64,000 bases of DNA, from assembly GCA_023525975.1 (NCBI GenBank), contig CM042032.1, forward strand, positions 23,566,001-23,630,000. The letters are read 5' to 3'. This DNA is from Smallanthus sonchifolius. Lineage: Eukaryota > Streptophyta > Magnoliopsida > Asterales > Asteraceae. This document shows, piece by piece, positions 11,288 through 24,742 of this stretch. Position numbers and translations under genes: made by a program. Position 1 is the first letter of the stretch, and each line of letters starts with the position of its first letter. The notes below the pieces were generated by a model that did not search any database, was not told the origin of the DNA, and saw only the letters and a list, made by a program, of their open reading frames with translations.

Positions 11288-12061
11288 ATGGATATTGTAG
11301 TCACAAGCATGTCGTCACACTCTGACCATGTCTCTGCCTTTGAATCCAACGAGGAACTTTCCACCACACGCCCCAAAAATCGAGTACAAGTTCGCAGCTC
11401 CACACCACCCAATGTCGCCCTGGGAGAACCGCCTATCGTCTACCGAAAGAAAAGCGGAGGACCAGTTATGGTAAAAAGTGCTAGGAAAAAGGTTCGATTT
11501 CCGCGTAAGAGGACCCTGGCAGCCCGTGACCCGGAAGACTTTGAGACTGATGAGGAACCACCTAAACAACGACCGTGCTACCACCCTACTATGGGGACTA
11601 TCAGCTGGATGACCCGTACACTGGCACGATGGAGGTAGATGGAGAGCATCCCCTCTACCTTTGTGCTCGGAGAGTCCTCCAACTCCTCACCACCCCTACC
11701 CCACACTAGGGAAGCCATGGAGCTCACAGTGCCAACATTGGTAGCACGCGTTCATACCCACGAGGAACATCTTGATGACCTCCTAGATGATATCCGGGCA
11801 CATGGGGATGCAGCCACGCGACTACGTCAAGGGCTCGGATCTCGATTACAGACTCTGGAGGACAACACCCGAGACATACAGGGTGCCATTGACTACCTAG
11901 GGTTGAGAGCTGATATGGACTGGCAGTTCACTCTCACGGTCCGAGACATGGTGGAGGCGCTGGAAGAAAGGACTTTGGCTACAGAATTTGTGGCTAGGGC
12001 TAGCTTTGTCATGGCAGGACTTGCCATGATGATTGGGTTGTACTCCCACATCTTCTTTTAG
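11288..12061 (+). pseudogene. Element B ORF0: coiled-coil protein with C-terminal hydrophobic tail, upstream of gag
   Basis: One frame runs from ATG 11288 (or 11309) to 12061 with a single TAG at 11636-11638. The N-terminal third is basic and Ser/Pro/Thr-rich (KKVRFPRKR near residue 75). The middle is a heptad-like acidic helix region (HTHEEHLDDLLDDIRAHG, then RLQTLEDNTRDIQ). The last 20 residues are strongly hydrophobic (FVMAGLAMMIGLYSHIFF), which fits a tail anchor. It lies between the primer site and gag, where most chromoviruses have only a leader. The ORF at 34766-35344 has the same place and layout. From memory, additional ORFs in plant gypsy elements are best known in Tat/Ogre. The function is unknown. 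Confidence 0.7.
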
Positions 12062-12294
12062 ACCTACGCATTATGTAGTTTAAAACTTTGGTACTGATGT
12101 GGTCATGTGAACCCATCCCTTTTGTATCCTTGTCTTTTGGAACAATGTACTATGCATGTTTTAACTATGTATGTGATGGGTTATGTTGTAATGATGGTTA
12201 TTTACGTTTGATGTTGTTGTATCCTTATGTCATGATCTATCATTATTATTATATAATGTTGTTTCTTTTTAATTGATATGTTAAAAAGAACGTC

Positions 12295-15200
12295 ATGGCA
12301 CCTAAGCGTGGGACATCCCGTAACACTACTGGTGACAACAATGAGACGATTTCCCCAAACGTGGAGCAACTCATAGCATAGCGAGTAGCTGCTGCCATGG
12401 AGCAGTATGAGGCAAATCGAAATAGTGGAGGAGGAAACGGCAGTGGTACCGGCGGAGGATGTGTAGGAGGTAGTGGTACAGCCGGAGGTTCCGGAGATGC
12501 TCTAAATAGGAAGTGCTCCTACAAGGCCTTTCTATCTTACAACCCCCGCAACTTCAATGGCACCGAGGGTGCAGTTGGGCTAATGAGATGGATAGAAAAG
12601 ATGGAGTCAGTGATTGATATTAGTGAATGCACCGCTGACTGCATGGTGAAGTATTCTACATGCACGCTCACTGATAAGGCTTTAACTTGGTGGAATTCAC
12701 AAGTGAAAACCCTGAGAAGACAGATTGCATACCAACTGACTTGGGAGGAGCTGAAAGTCATGATGACTGAGGAGTACTGTCCTCGAAATGAGTTGCAAAA
12801 GATCGAATCTGAAATGTGGAATTTACAAATGATAGGAGATTATGTGGCTGGTTACACTGACCGATTCAATGAGTTAGCAAGTTTAGTTCCACACATGGTT
12901 ACCCCAGAATACAAGAAGGTTGAAAGATATTTGTGGGGTCTTGCACCTCAAATCCGAAGCCTGGTGACTTCATCGAACCCTATGGATGCCAAGAGCGCTA
13001 TAATTCTAGCTTTCAAGCTAAGGGATAATGTTGTGCGTGATGGTTTGTTTGAGAAGAAGGAGACCGAGGAAGGAAGGTGTGGGGAAAAGAGGAAATGGTT
13101 TGGAAAACCAAGTAATCAAAACAAGAATCAAACTTACAAGAGACCTGGAACTATGAAAGCCTATGCTGTCAATACTGTGGAACAAAAAGGATATCTTGGA
13201 ACACGACCGAAGTGTCACAAATGTGGATATCATCACAGTGGAAGATGTACCCAATGTGGAAAGTGTAAAAAGTATGGGCATCTAGCCCATAACTGTTGGA
13301 ACAATGCGAACCCTAATAAGATCAATCAAGTAGCAGGAAAGGTCAACCCAGGAGCAGAAAGGATGAATCAGGGATGCTTTGAGTGTGGAGATCCAAAGCA
13401 CTTCAGGAAAGACTGTCCAAAGTTGAAGAACCGAAACGACAATCAGGCACGTGGAAGAGCGTTTGTGATGGGGGCTGGGGACGCACGACAAGATCCAAAC
13501 ATTGTCACTGGTACGTTCCCGATAAATAATCACTATGCCTCTATACTTTTCGATACGGGTGCTGATATGAGTTTTGTGTCAAATGACTTTAAGTCCCTAC
13601 TCGGTATTAAGGCCAGCAAACTAGACCAAAATTATACAATTGAATTAGCAAACGGGAAATTAATTAAAACCGAAGAAGTCATTCAGGGTTGTACTCTATG
13701 TTTGAAAAACCACACATTTAGTATAGACCTGTTACCTGTTGACCTAGGAAGTTTTGATGTTGTTATTGGTATGGATTGGTTGTCGAATAATCACGCCGAG
13801 ATTGTTTGTTTTGAGAAGATTGTTCATATTCCCCTCCCGAACGGAGAAGTTCTTTCGATTCAAGGTGAGAAAAGTGGAGTGACATTGAGGATGATAAACT
13901 GCATGAAAGCTCGTAAGTACCTACGTAAAGGCTATTACGTGTTCCTGGCTCACGTCGTCGAGAAGAAACCCGAGGAACGTCGACTTGAAGACATACCAAT
14001 CGTTAAGGATTACCCCAAAGTTTTTCCTGAAGACTTACCTGGATTACCACCACCGAGGCAATTCGAATTCCGAATCGACTTGGTACCAGGAGCCGCCCCG
14101 GTTGCGCAATCACCGTATCGATTAGCACCTTCTGAAGTGCAGGAATTATCAAATCAACTCCAGGAGTTGCTTGATAAAGGTTTCATAAGACCGAGTTTCT
14201 CACCTTGGGGAGCTCCGGTCCTATTCGTAAAGAAAAAGGATGGAACCTTTAGAATGTGTATTGAATATCGAGAATTAAACAAGCTTACAATCAAAAACCG
14301 ATATCCACTTCCTCGAATAGACGATTTGTTCGATCAACTACAAGGTTCTAGCTTCTACTCTAAGATCGATCTACGTTCGGGGTATCGTCAACTAAGAATC
14401 CAAGAAGAAGATGTACCAAAGACGGCATTTAGGACTCGTTATGGCCACTACGAATTCCTAGTTATGTCGTTGGGTTTGACGAACGCACCAGCTGTTTTTA
14501 TGGATCTCATGAACCGAGTGTGCAAGCCATACTTGGATAAATTCGTGATAGTATTTATTGATGATATATTAATATATTCACGAACCTAGGAGGATCATGA
14601 ACATCATCTGAAATTAATTTTGGAACTACTCAGCAACGAGAATCTTTACGCTAAATTCTCTAAGTGTGAGTTTGGATCCGAGAAGTGCATTTTCTTGGAC
14701 ATGTCATCAACAAGGAAGGAATTCACGTTGATCCATCTAAAATAGAAGCGATCAAAAACTGGGAAGCACCAAAGACTCCGACCGAAGTGTATCAATTTTT
14801 GGGCTTGGCCGGCTACTACAGACGATTCATTGCGAATTTTTCAAAAATAGCCCTGCCCTTAACCACATTAACCCAGAAAGAAAAGAAGTATGATTGGAGT
14901 GACAAGCAAGAGTCAGCTTTCCAATTACTGAAGCAGAAGCTGTGTAGTGCACCGATCTTATCTCTTCCGGAGGGAATCAACAATTTTGTCGTATACTGCG
15001 ATGCATCACACCAAGGACTTTGTTGTGTGTTAATGCAAAGAGGCAAAGTCATTGCATATGCCTCACGACAACTAAAAGTGAACGAAAAGAACTATACGAC
15101 CCACGACTTGGAGTTGGGTGCAGTTGTGTTTACGCTCAAGATTTGGAGACATTATCTTTATGGTACGAAATGCACTATTTCTACTGATCACAAGAGTCTC

Positions 15201-16836
15201 CAACATATCTTTGATCAAAGAGAACTTAACATGAGACAACGTCGTTGGGTAGAACTACTAAACGACTATGATTGTGATATCAAGTACCATCACGGGAAAG
15301 CCAATGTCGTAGCAGACGCCTTAAGTCGCAAGGAACGAGTTAAAACTCTTCGTGTTCGTGCCTTAGGATTAACAATTCATACAAGTCTTACTACTCAAAT
15401 CGAAATGGCACAACAAGAAGCACTTAAGGAAAAGAACAGCCAAAATGAAGCACTACGTGGAATGATCAAACAATTGGAGTCTAAGTCAGATGATACGTTT
15501 TACTTCATGGACAGAATTTGGGTGCCGAGTAACGGTAACTTACGTGGGTTGATTATGGATGAAGCCCACAAGTCCAGGTACTCCATTCACCCGGGTTCAG
15601 ATAAGATGTATAAGGATCTAAAAAAAATTATATTGGTGGCCCAATATGAAAGGAGATTTTGCCACATATGTCAGTAAATGCTTAACGTGTTCAAAAGTAA
15701 AAGCCGAACATCAGAAACCGTCTGGCTTGTTACAACAACCCGAAATTCCCCAATGGAAATGGGAACAGATTTCTATAGATTTCATCACGAAATTACCCAA
15801 GACGTCGAGCGGGTATGACGCGATATGGGTAATGGTCGATCGTCTGACATAATCAGCTCATTTTCTACCCATCAAAGAGACGGATAAAACCGAGAAACTT
15901 GCAAAGCTTTAGATCAAGGAAATTGTGGCTAGGCATGGAGTGCCAATTTCTATTATCTCTGATAGAGACAGCAGATTCGTGTCTAGAATCTGGAAATCAT
16001 TACAAGAAGCCATGGGCACACGTCTTGACATGAGCACGGCATATCACCCACAAACGGATGGTCAAAGCGAAAGGACCATTCAAACTTTAGAAGATATGCT
16101 CCGTGCGTGTGTAATTGATTTTGGAGGAAATTGGGATACTCATTTACCGTTGGCAAAGTTTTCCTATAATAACAGTTACCACACGAGCATCAAGGCAGCT
16201 CCGTTTGAAGCTTTATATGGTCGTAAATGCCGCTCACCGCTATGTTGGGCGGAAGTTGGTGAAAAACATTTGACAGGTCCTGAGATTGTCCAGGAAACCA
16301 CTGATAAGATCTTCAAAATTAAGGACCGTCTGAAAGCGGCCCGAGACAGACAGAAGAGCTATGCTGATAACAGACGGAAACCATTAGAATTTCAAATTGG
16401 TGACCGAGTAATGTTAAAAGTCTCACCATGGAAAGGCGTTGCAAGGTTTGGTAACAGTGGTAAGCTCAACCCTAGATATGTTGGACCGTTTGAAATACTG
16501 GCTAGGGTTGGCCCTGTAGCCTACAAGCTCAAGCTACCGCAAGAACTAAGCAACGTACACGATACATTTCATGTGTCTAATCTCAAATTGTCAGACGAGA
16601 CTTTGATCATACCGCCTAATGAAATTCACATTGATGACAAACTTCATTTCATCGAGGAACCGATTGAGATTTCAGATTGGAAAGTTCAAAAGCTGAGACG
16701 TAGTCGAATCAAACTGGTTAAAGTACGTGGGAACTCAAAACGTGGTCCTGAGTATACATGGGAACGAGAAGATCAAATGAAAACGAAATACCCCTCCTTG
16801 TTTAAGGATACACCAGTTCAAGATGGCATGAACTGA
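12295..16836 (+). pseudogene. Element B gag-pol polyprotein (chromovirus), broken at six places
   Basis: Starts at ATG 12295 (MAPKRG). Domains in order: Gag with the WWNSQ helix region (12640-13000); CCHC knuckles (13214-13310 and CFECGDPKHFRKDC near 13378); aspartic protease ILFDTGADMSF (13545); RT (14090-14600) with KIDLRSGY and FIDDILIYS; RNase H (14980-15330); integrase zinc finger and core (15560-16180); and the chromodomain-like end (16660-16800). Lesions seen: TAG 12379-12381, TAG 14587-14589, a 1-bp loss near 14672, an extra A in the run at 15621-15627, TAA 15850-15852, TAG 15910-15912, and an in-frame loss of two residues near 16588. RT also has MSLGL for the usual MPFGL and CIEYREL for CIDYREL. 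The protease, RT and integrase catalytic cores otherwise look intact. Confidence 0.95.
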
Positions 16837-16871
16837 AATTTCGGGACGAAATTCTGTTAACATGGGGAGAA
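16837..16871 (+). promoter_or_regulatory. Element B terminal palindrome and polypurine tract
   Basis: AATTTCGGGACGAAATT (16837-16853), a stem of seven pairs around GGA, begins at the pol stop. The tract ATGGGGAGA follows (about 16862-16870), then the 3' LTR. The same layout appears in D, E and F. Confidence 0.8.
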
Positions 16872-19174
16872 TGTGACACCCGGCATTTCAGGTCAATATC
16901 CGTACATGTTATAAACGAGTTTACAGTATAATTTTTTTCGCGATTTACTTAATTTCATAAACAAGGACATTAAGATCTAGCAAAAACCGTACATTGTCTC
17001 ATTTCATATTTTAGTAATTCTAAGAGTTACCGGTTCATGTACCCGTATAAACCGACTAAATACAAACATTAGTGGTTAAATTAAATAACCAGAAAAATAT
17101 ATATACATATATATTACATAAACTCTATGTTAGACAATAATTTAATTTTTAGACTAAATCATATAATATACGTAAAAGTAAAATATCGAACCCTTTCGAA
17201 GACGTTACCATGTAGCGTCACCTTTAGGTACGTATACTTACAAATAATCACCTCAACGAATTATGCAATCCAAGATTTCAATATCTTTCGTCAACGAGCC
17301 ATAAACTTAATAAATTTATAATACCGTGGAGAACCTAAACCAAATTAAATTACCATTTGAAACTCTAATTAATATTAATACACTTAATGAATTAAATAAA
17401 TTTACACTTAAATCTAATTATTTGATTAATTAACCCCAACCCACCCTTGACTTTCTTGACCGAAATCCCAGAGATTTCCCCATTCACACTACCATTTTTC
17501 TTTACATTCAAATTCTTTATCTTAAAACCCATACCTCATGACTTCAAAGTATAGATAAAAACCATACCACCTAATTATCTATCAATTCATCCATCAAGAG
17601 CAAAAACTCACAACCCCTGTCATCTCTCTTTTCTTCTACGACAACAACAAGAATATCTATCTTCACTTTCTTTTGGTGTTCTTCCATAATCGAAGACTCG
17701 AATCCTTTATTTCAGTATTATAAGGAGAGTTCCAAGTGTTTTCTCAAAGGTTTTTAGCAGGAGAAGTCAAGATCATTCTCTTTTTCTTTCAAAAATCATC
17801 ATCTCTGTCTAGAGGTAAAAACTCGATACCATCCATATTATTTTCTTTAAAATCGTAGCTAAACATACAGTTTACTCGAATGTAAGAAAAATAACCAGAA
17901 AAGTGTGTCGAATTCAAGATTAAAACATGAATATATGCGTATATGTATGAATAAAGTTTTGAAACTGATTCTGTCAATCAAAATTTTAGTAATCGAAACT
18001 ATAGTTTCGATACCTGTTTACTCAATCGAAACTAGGTAGTTTCGATACCTGTTGCTCAATCGAAACAAGGTAGTTTCGATACCTTTCTTGCCCAATCGAA
18101 ACTAGGAAGTTTCGATACCCAGTTTGCTCAATCGAAACTAGGAAGTTTCGACATCTGTTCTGTTCAATCAAAACTAAGTAGTTTCGATACCTGTTTCAGG
18201 CCCATTGGGCAGTAACTTAGAACTATTTTGTAACGAAACAAGTGTTGGAAAACTAAGAAGATATTTAAACAAAAGCAACCAGATTTACTAAGTCGGTGAA
18301 CAATTTGCATATGAGACATTCGGTCATAACACGAATTACCCTTTTGTAATTAGGGTACGAATAGTCAAGTTTGACTAGAACAATTATCGTTGCTAGCATA
18401 CACAAACACGAGGTGAGTTTCACGGCCCCTTTTTACTGTTTTCAATATTTGGGGGAAGAACATACTTACAACTATTTTTATGTGATAACAAGAGAATAAG
18501 ACTCGACTTTTATGTTTACATGAGTTAAACGATTTTAGGCCGCTAAAGTCCCCTAGAACAATTTAGTAACCATTAACTGTAGCCTAGAGTCCTATGAATA
18601 GTACTATGGAGAGTGACGTCTCCCGGTCATGGTTAGTCGCGCTAACCACAATCTGGAGGATTTATGGCCGCATAGAACCGGATAACGAAATTAGGGGCGA
18701 AGAACAATTGTCATGGTTTGGTTACAGCTCATGTAGGAACATATTATTTGTATTCCTAGCTAGTTTACAAATGGGTCAAACAATTCTTATTCTGATTATC
18801 ACATGCACCTGAAACTATTTACGAACAATTGAATTTTACAAAGAACTATTTGATTAAACCTGTGAACTCACCAACCTAGTGTTGACATTTTCAAGTATGT
18901 TTTTCAGGAAATTGAACGTGATCGCAAGGTTAGCAATGTAGATTACATGCATGCACGATGGATACAACTTTTGGGGGATTTCTCTTGTATAACTCATTGT
19001 AATAGAGTCATACTTGCGAAATCTTCACTTTTTGTAAACTCAATTTACATTTTGGAATGTAAAACTTTAAACTTGTTTATGTATCCATTTATCATGTATG
19101 TGTTTGCGGTAATCATATGCTTTGGAAACCACATAATGTTACGCCTCGCGTTTCCGCCTTGGCGGGGTGTGACA
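16872..19174 (+). repeat. Element B 3' LTR
   Basis: 2303 bp, equal in length to the 5' LTR and about 98% identical by eye. Carries the same TATA-like box (17716-17725), palindrome array (17993-18190), donor (GT 18413), GTTAG hairpin (18631-18647) and acceptor (AG 18906-18907). GTCTG follows at 19175-19179. Confidence 0.96.
17993..18190 (+). repeat. Element B 3' LTR palindrome array (6 units)
   Basis: Same six units and spacers as 9981-10178. One arm has changed from TCGAAAC to TCAAAAC in the last unit. Copy number is unchanged between the two LTRs. Confidence 0.9.
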
Positions 19175-19179
19175 GTCTG

Positions 19180-22100
19180 CTTCTACCATTTGAACCCCTG
19201 TGCATACTACTAAGGATGCACAGGCACAAAAATTACTTACACCTCTTTTGGATGTTATCGTTCAACCGGAACACAGGGCCCCGGTTGCAACGACATATAC
19301 TAGGAAAAGGGGCAAGAGAACTCCTTCTTCTCTTGCCTCCAAGGCCTAAACCCAACCTAATAGCCCTCATTCAGATTCACAACATTCTGGTGAGAATATC
19401 ATAAGGGACAGCCACATTATTATGGAGACTCCTTTGGATGTCTCTCTATTAGGATCAGGATCACTTCTCGGATCCATAGAACAGCCCCTTGAGCTTTTCA
19501 TTTCTATTCTGAACTTAAGTGTTGAGGAACCTGATCAAGATGATGTACCTTCTCCAACTACCACTATCTCGAAGGTACTGATTGATCTTGCTTCCAACAC
19601 ACCCAACCCAAGTTCTTCTACCCTGAAGGTCCACTCTAGGAGTTATGACAGAATGGATGTGGAAGAGGCTATCACTACTGCTGGTCCATCAAATAACCAG
19701 GAGGACAATGACAACATTGCTAAGACCTCAACCACGGCAACTCACAGTGAGGATGCTTCCTTGGAAACTCCCCTCGCTAAGAGGAATCCCAGGTGCCAAG
19801 AAACCATGGGTGATGGGGATGAAGAGGCTAGGCCTAGGGCCCCATCCGAATCCAAGGATTCCACAACTGTGGATGAGGACAGACTGAAACTTCATAACAT
19901 GGAATTGACGGCCAGGGTGGCTATGCTAGAGGCTGAAGTGTCCAAACTAAGACACCAAGTCTCTATGCATGAAGCCCATCAATGCCCAACTGTACCTTCT
20001 CCCTCTCTTGTATCAGTGGGCACCCAAACTGATGCTTATTTGTCCACTGATACAACCAAAAAGGGGGAGATGGTCCCAATGGAGGAAGACTCAGACAGTC
20101 TTCATGACTGGATTCAAGAGCAGGTTGTATTTCAAAGCACACTTTTCAAGCCAGCTTTTGTACAGGTTCATGACTTTCCAGCTTCAGATAACGAAGAAGA
20201 AGAGACATCTAAAGACTGGAAGTTAGTCGTCAGGGCTGTTGATGAGATGGTGAATGATGCTGAAGACACAGAACAAACATATACATCTTTCCGCATCAAT
20301 CCTGAAGCAACAGCCATCATAAGTCACTCCACTTCCCCCCAATTTCCACTGACTTCAACACAGCTAGAGTTTGATACAATACTAGCTTGGGGGTATGATG
20401 GAAAATCTGAGAGGTTCTGGATTGGTTGGGAGTTTAGCGGAGTAGAAGAGCTAAACTGGGACTTTCTCAACATCATCCAAGTCCTTCACCTATACCATCT
20501 ACAATGCATCAACAACTCAACGGACCTCTCAGCAGAACTTGCCATCGAGAGGTTCTATGACTTGATGGAGGATAATCTTCCCAACTTTCAAAGACAAATA
20601 CAAGCAGCAAAAAGGGTAGCCTATCTTGAATCTTCAACAGCAGCAGAAAGAAGACTGACTCCTAGAAGACTTGAAATAATAAGGAGCAGTCTTCTCATTG
20701 AAGAAGAAGTTCTGTGCTTAAGAAGATTTCTGTACAACTCCATTGTCAAGGACTTAGATGTGCTGGGATGGGTAAGCACTAAGTCTCTTGACCACACCTT
20801 TCTACTAAGCAACGGGTCATCTTTCACCATCAACACCAGGAACATCATGCTACTGCCTACAGACTTTCTTTACAATATCTTTCAACTCAGAGCAAATATC
20901 TGCAATGTCAACTCCCTCGAAAGCCAGGCAATGATGGCTACTGTCAGAGCACATCTTGAACAAGAAGGAAGGATTGCTGAAGCGGTATATGTGTCAAATT
21001 CTGACACTAATTCTGACTCAGCTTCCACTCGAGTAGACATCTTTGCTGCTGCTTATGAATCAAGATCCACTGTCAAAGAAAAGTTGATAGAACTTACAAG
21101 TCCTGAGTGTAAAACAGATGAAGCTAATGACCTTCCTTTATCAACCTCTCAAATTGCCAATGAGGCTGAGGCTGAGTTTCTAACAGCGGCACAATCATCT
21201 GCTGTTGTGATCAGTGAAGCCGAAGCAGAGGCATCCAACAAAGAAAAGGGAAAGGGAATTATAACCGAAGAAGACGAAGAGAGGTTGCAAAGAGAAAAGA
21301 AAGAGAAAGAAGAAAGAATAAGAAGAAGAAGAGAAGAAGAGGAGTTGGTTGAAACAAAGAAAGCTCAAGATAGACTCATAGCTATTCTCCTCAGAGAACA
21401 ACAAATCCAAATGTATGCAAAACAGTTGGATGAGCTCAAAGTAAAGATTCCTGCAGTTTGTCATATTGAAGAAGATGAAGCTCTTGCTCTTCAACTGAAG
21501 GAACAATTTGATAAGGAAGAAGAGGAATTAGAGAAGAAGAAGAAGAAGGAAGAGGCTAAGTTCAGAATAACTGATTCTGAACTAGCCAAAGAAATGAGAG
21601 AGGAGTGGGTAAAGGCTCTAGTTTCTCAAGGTGAGGATGCAGACTACCTTGAGAAACTGTCAAATAAAGAAATCTACAGAGCCTTCATGGGTCAGCAAGG
21701 TCAATTGACAAAGAAGAAAAAGGCTGAAGAAGAAGAAAAAGCCAAACAAAAGTCCAAAAAGACCATTGCTTTTAATAAGCGGACCCATGAAGAAAGGAAG
21801 GTCATGATTGACTTCCTTAAGGCTAGAGGAGAGAGTGGAAAGAGGCTAGGTCCCATGAATTTCATGAACCTACAAGCCCTCTATTTTAAAGTCATGAAGG
21901 ATGAGGAAGAAAGATTGGAGAAGAAAGGCTCCAAGAAAAGGGTAAACATTCAAGAAGAAGAAAGGAAATCAAAGAAACCCAACACTTCCTCAATCCAATA
22001 ACCTTCCACTCTCCTTCCTGGACCTCCCTCCTATCCTCCCTCAAAGTCCAAATCCACACACCCAGCTCCTACTCATCAACAACCTCCCAAAAAGAAAAAT

Positions 22101-22616
22101 AAACCCACTTCCAAACCTAAAGACTCAAGAGAAATAATCAGATGGTCATACAGCCCTGAAGACCAATGGTTTGAAGTGTTCAGGGGGAGGACAGAAGCTA
22201 AAAGATCAATCTATACTTCTGTTGATGAGGTACTACAGTTTCCAGATTCTGATCTAAGAAGAATGATGGAGCTGGGTGAATCCTCTGAGCCTGAGAATGA
22301 AGGTGGGAGACATCTTTTGCTGGCAATCAGACATTACTTCAACCCCAGCAAAGATGAAATCATTGATGCCAAACCTCTTCAATCCCACACTCCATTCATC
22401 AGCTGGTCCTACAATGCTGAGAAGAATGAATTCACTCTGACAGATGTTAAAGGACAGAAGATGAGGTGTTCAAGCAAAGCTATCTTTAAAATGGCAAGCA
22501 AAGACATCAAGACTCTATCTGAGCTTCCTCTTAACAATCCTAGCATGGACCAGAGAGGATATGAGGTTGAAAGAATAGTCAGAAATATGCAAAAGCTTCA
22601 GCAACAAAGGCAGTAA
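19180..22616 (+). pseudogene. N1 ORF2, 3' part: acidic/charged coiled-coil protein with a C-terminal conserved domain
   Basis: Continues the frame of 8010-8859 after removal of element B. Stops are TGA 19191-19193, TAA 19347-19349 and TAA 21999-22001; otherwise the frame is open to 22616. The region 19422-20100 encodes an acidic Ser/Thr-rich linker with a short coiled coil (LTARVAMLEAEVSKLRHQV). At about 20380-20960 there is a globular domain (WIGWEFSGVEELNWDFLN...). At 21240-21780 there is a long Lys/Glu/Arg coiled coil. After the third stop, 22130-22616 encodes a compact segment (QWFEVFRGRTEAKRSIYTS...FPDSDLRRMMEL). Its FEVF...L..MMEL pattern resembles the C-terminus of N2 ORF2 (41681-42110). 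Two of the stops lie in low-complexity linkers. No enzyme, nucleic-acid-binding or viral domain is recognised. Confidence 0.78.
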
Positions 22617-22649
22617 GAGATTTTTGGTAGCATCAGTCTAGGGTGAGTT

Positions 22650-23436
22650 TGTAGAACCAAAAACTGATGGCTACAAAATTCTCTAAGTACAAATGCTGGT
22701 GATCTCAGAGTTTGCTGCTGACCAACAAACTGCTGCGGACAAGCTTATCTGATGCGGATACTTGTTCTCCTATTGAAGAACAAATCTGCTGCGGATAGCC
22801 TTATCTGCTGAAGACCAAAGTTGCTGCGGATTGGCTTCTCAGCAGCATCAACACTTTATGCTGCTGATAGGAAAATCATCAGCAGCTTTGGATGGTTACA
22901 TCTTGATGTTGATCAACATCTTTGTTGCTGACAGCCTTGTGCCTTGAAGACAAATCGTTGCAGCTGACTATCCATACCAAGCGTCACTGACAACTTTCTG
23001 CAAAAGCAACTGACACACTCAAAGCAGAAGGAACCTCAATGGCACAACCAATGACGGACAACAATACTCTTCTCCAAGCATGCAAGTAATGATGCATAAA
23101 GAAGACGCTTCAATAAAGTTAACCAGTTTTAGACAAAACGTGTAATAGTTAGCTACATACAACAGATCAACGGTCTGTGTTAGATCTGATCCTTAGAATC
23201 AAGGGGCTGTCTAGATTCTAAGTGAGTATAAATAATGTGTAAACACTTCATTGTAAGTGTGCTTTTTATGTCTTTTGATTGAGTTTTTCAATTGTAATTG
23301 TTTATCTGCAAAAGCTTAATACAACAGTGTTCTTAAAAGTATTCTTTCTGCTTACTCGATTACACTTGTGTAGTTGTTTTTGTTTCCGCCAATTTCAACT
23401 AAGAACAGAACCATCTTGTAATTTCACGATCCTACA
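22650..23436 (+). repeat. N1 3' LTR
   Basis: 787 bp, TGTAGAACC...GATCCTACA, matching 3736-4522 apart from scattered substitutions. TCTCA (23437-23441) follows as the target duplication. The preceding purine tract is weak (CTAGGGTGAGTT). Confidence 0.92.
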
Positions 23437-24742
23437 TCTCATTTTACCCTAACCCTGACTCAAACACCCTCTCTCCCTCTCCTTGCATTCGACCGCCACC
23501 TCCATCTCTATCCTCCACTCTCTCTCAAACTATTAAATCTATTCCAAGCATTCTAAGTCCAATCCAAGGTGGTTTCAAGTGATTTGGTGGTGATTTAAGC
23601 TTGTTCAAGACTACTCTATCATCATACTTGAAGTTTGTAAGTGTTCATCCACCTTCCTTTCAATTATTTTGGCTAGGAATAGCAAACCATCCATCCAAAC
23701 TAATTTATATGTTTCAAGGTCTTTAAATCCATGTTTTGTCAAAAGGTTTTGATAATATTGAGTTCTTGACACATATTTGAACTTTTTATGGTTTGAAATG
23801 TTTATTTAGGTAGTTAATTGCTCGTTTCTATTTATAGAAACTTTGTTGGTTGAGATTTTGCATAAATGTGTATATGATATGTGTGAAAGTTTAAATGATG
23901 CTTATATTAGTAGAATAGATTAGAAATGTAGTTTTTTTTGGTTAAAATGTTGTGTTACACTATGCTATGGTCGGCTTACTATATAAGGAAACTTTATTTT
24001 GTCATATTTTGAGTTATGATGTTTTAATGGATGAAAGCATGATAATATGGTTCGATAACATCTATTAAAGTGTTAGAAGGAATTATTTGAAGTTACACAT
24101 GTGTAGGAGGTCGTTTGGACCACTTTCCTAAAAAGGAAACTTTATTTGAACATATTTTGTATGTGTATACTATAAATGTCTAAAATAGGTTTAATGGCTT
24201 TATTACTATATGAATAGATGACTTATACAAGAATATGTGATTTAGAGTTGTATAATGACGTGTTTTGGAGGACCTTGCTAAATAAGGAAACTCTGTTGGT
24301 TTTGGAACTTCACCATTGCTTGAAATAGAAAGTCTATGCATAGAATCATGTTTATGGTATCTTACAAGTATGATTTTCATGTATAACTTGTTTAGTTGAG
24401 CTATGACACTTAAAGTTCCCTAAAACCCTAATTGCCTAAAACGGGAAACTTTACAATGTTAAGGACTACGGTTTAGTAATGACATGTTATGTTACTTGTT
24501 CAAATGGGTTGAAATATTGTTGTTAGGTTATTAGTGTAATGGCATAACCTATGTGGATGATTTGCCAATATGTATGAACTATATTATAAGGATGTACAAA
24601 TGCCACGTTACTTGTCACATGTTACTTATGCAACTACATGGAGTTACGTGTTACTATTTATGACATGAACATGTACAAACTATATGACTGATGAAAAGTT
24701 ATTTACTTATGCAATTACTTAAAGCACGTATCTTATGTATTA

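Larger units (their letters stand above)
8860..19174 (+). mobile_element. B: Tekay-type chromovirus inserted in N1 ORF2
   Basis: Complete structure: two 2303-bp LTRs (8860-11162, 16872-19174), Met-tRNA primer site, ORF0, gag-pol, terminal palindrome and purine tract, flanked by GTCTG at 8855-8859 and 19175-19179. By eye the LTRs differ at roughly 40-50 positions (about 2%) with no length change, which suggests a fairly recent insertion. Gag-pol and ORF0 both carry stops or frameshifts, so this copy cannot encode a full polyprotein. Confidence 0.96.
3736..23436 (+). mobile_element. N1: copia-like non-autonomous LTR element carrying a large ORF2, itself split by chromovirus B
   Basis: Bounded by two 787-bp LTRs (3736-4522 and 22650-23436), TG...CA ends and a perfect 5-bp duplication TCTCA (3731-3735 and 23437-23441). 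Removing element B and one copy of its duplication leaves about 9.4 kb. The interior contains a UBN2-type gag with CCHC knuckles, a 570-bp spacer, and an ORF2 of about 1,430 codons. No protease, integrase, RT or RNase H motif is visible in any frame, so mobility would have depended on enzymes from another copia-like element. The equal LTR lengths suggest moderate age. Insertion into S1 predates insertion of B into N1. Confidence 0.9.
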
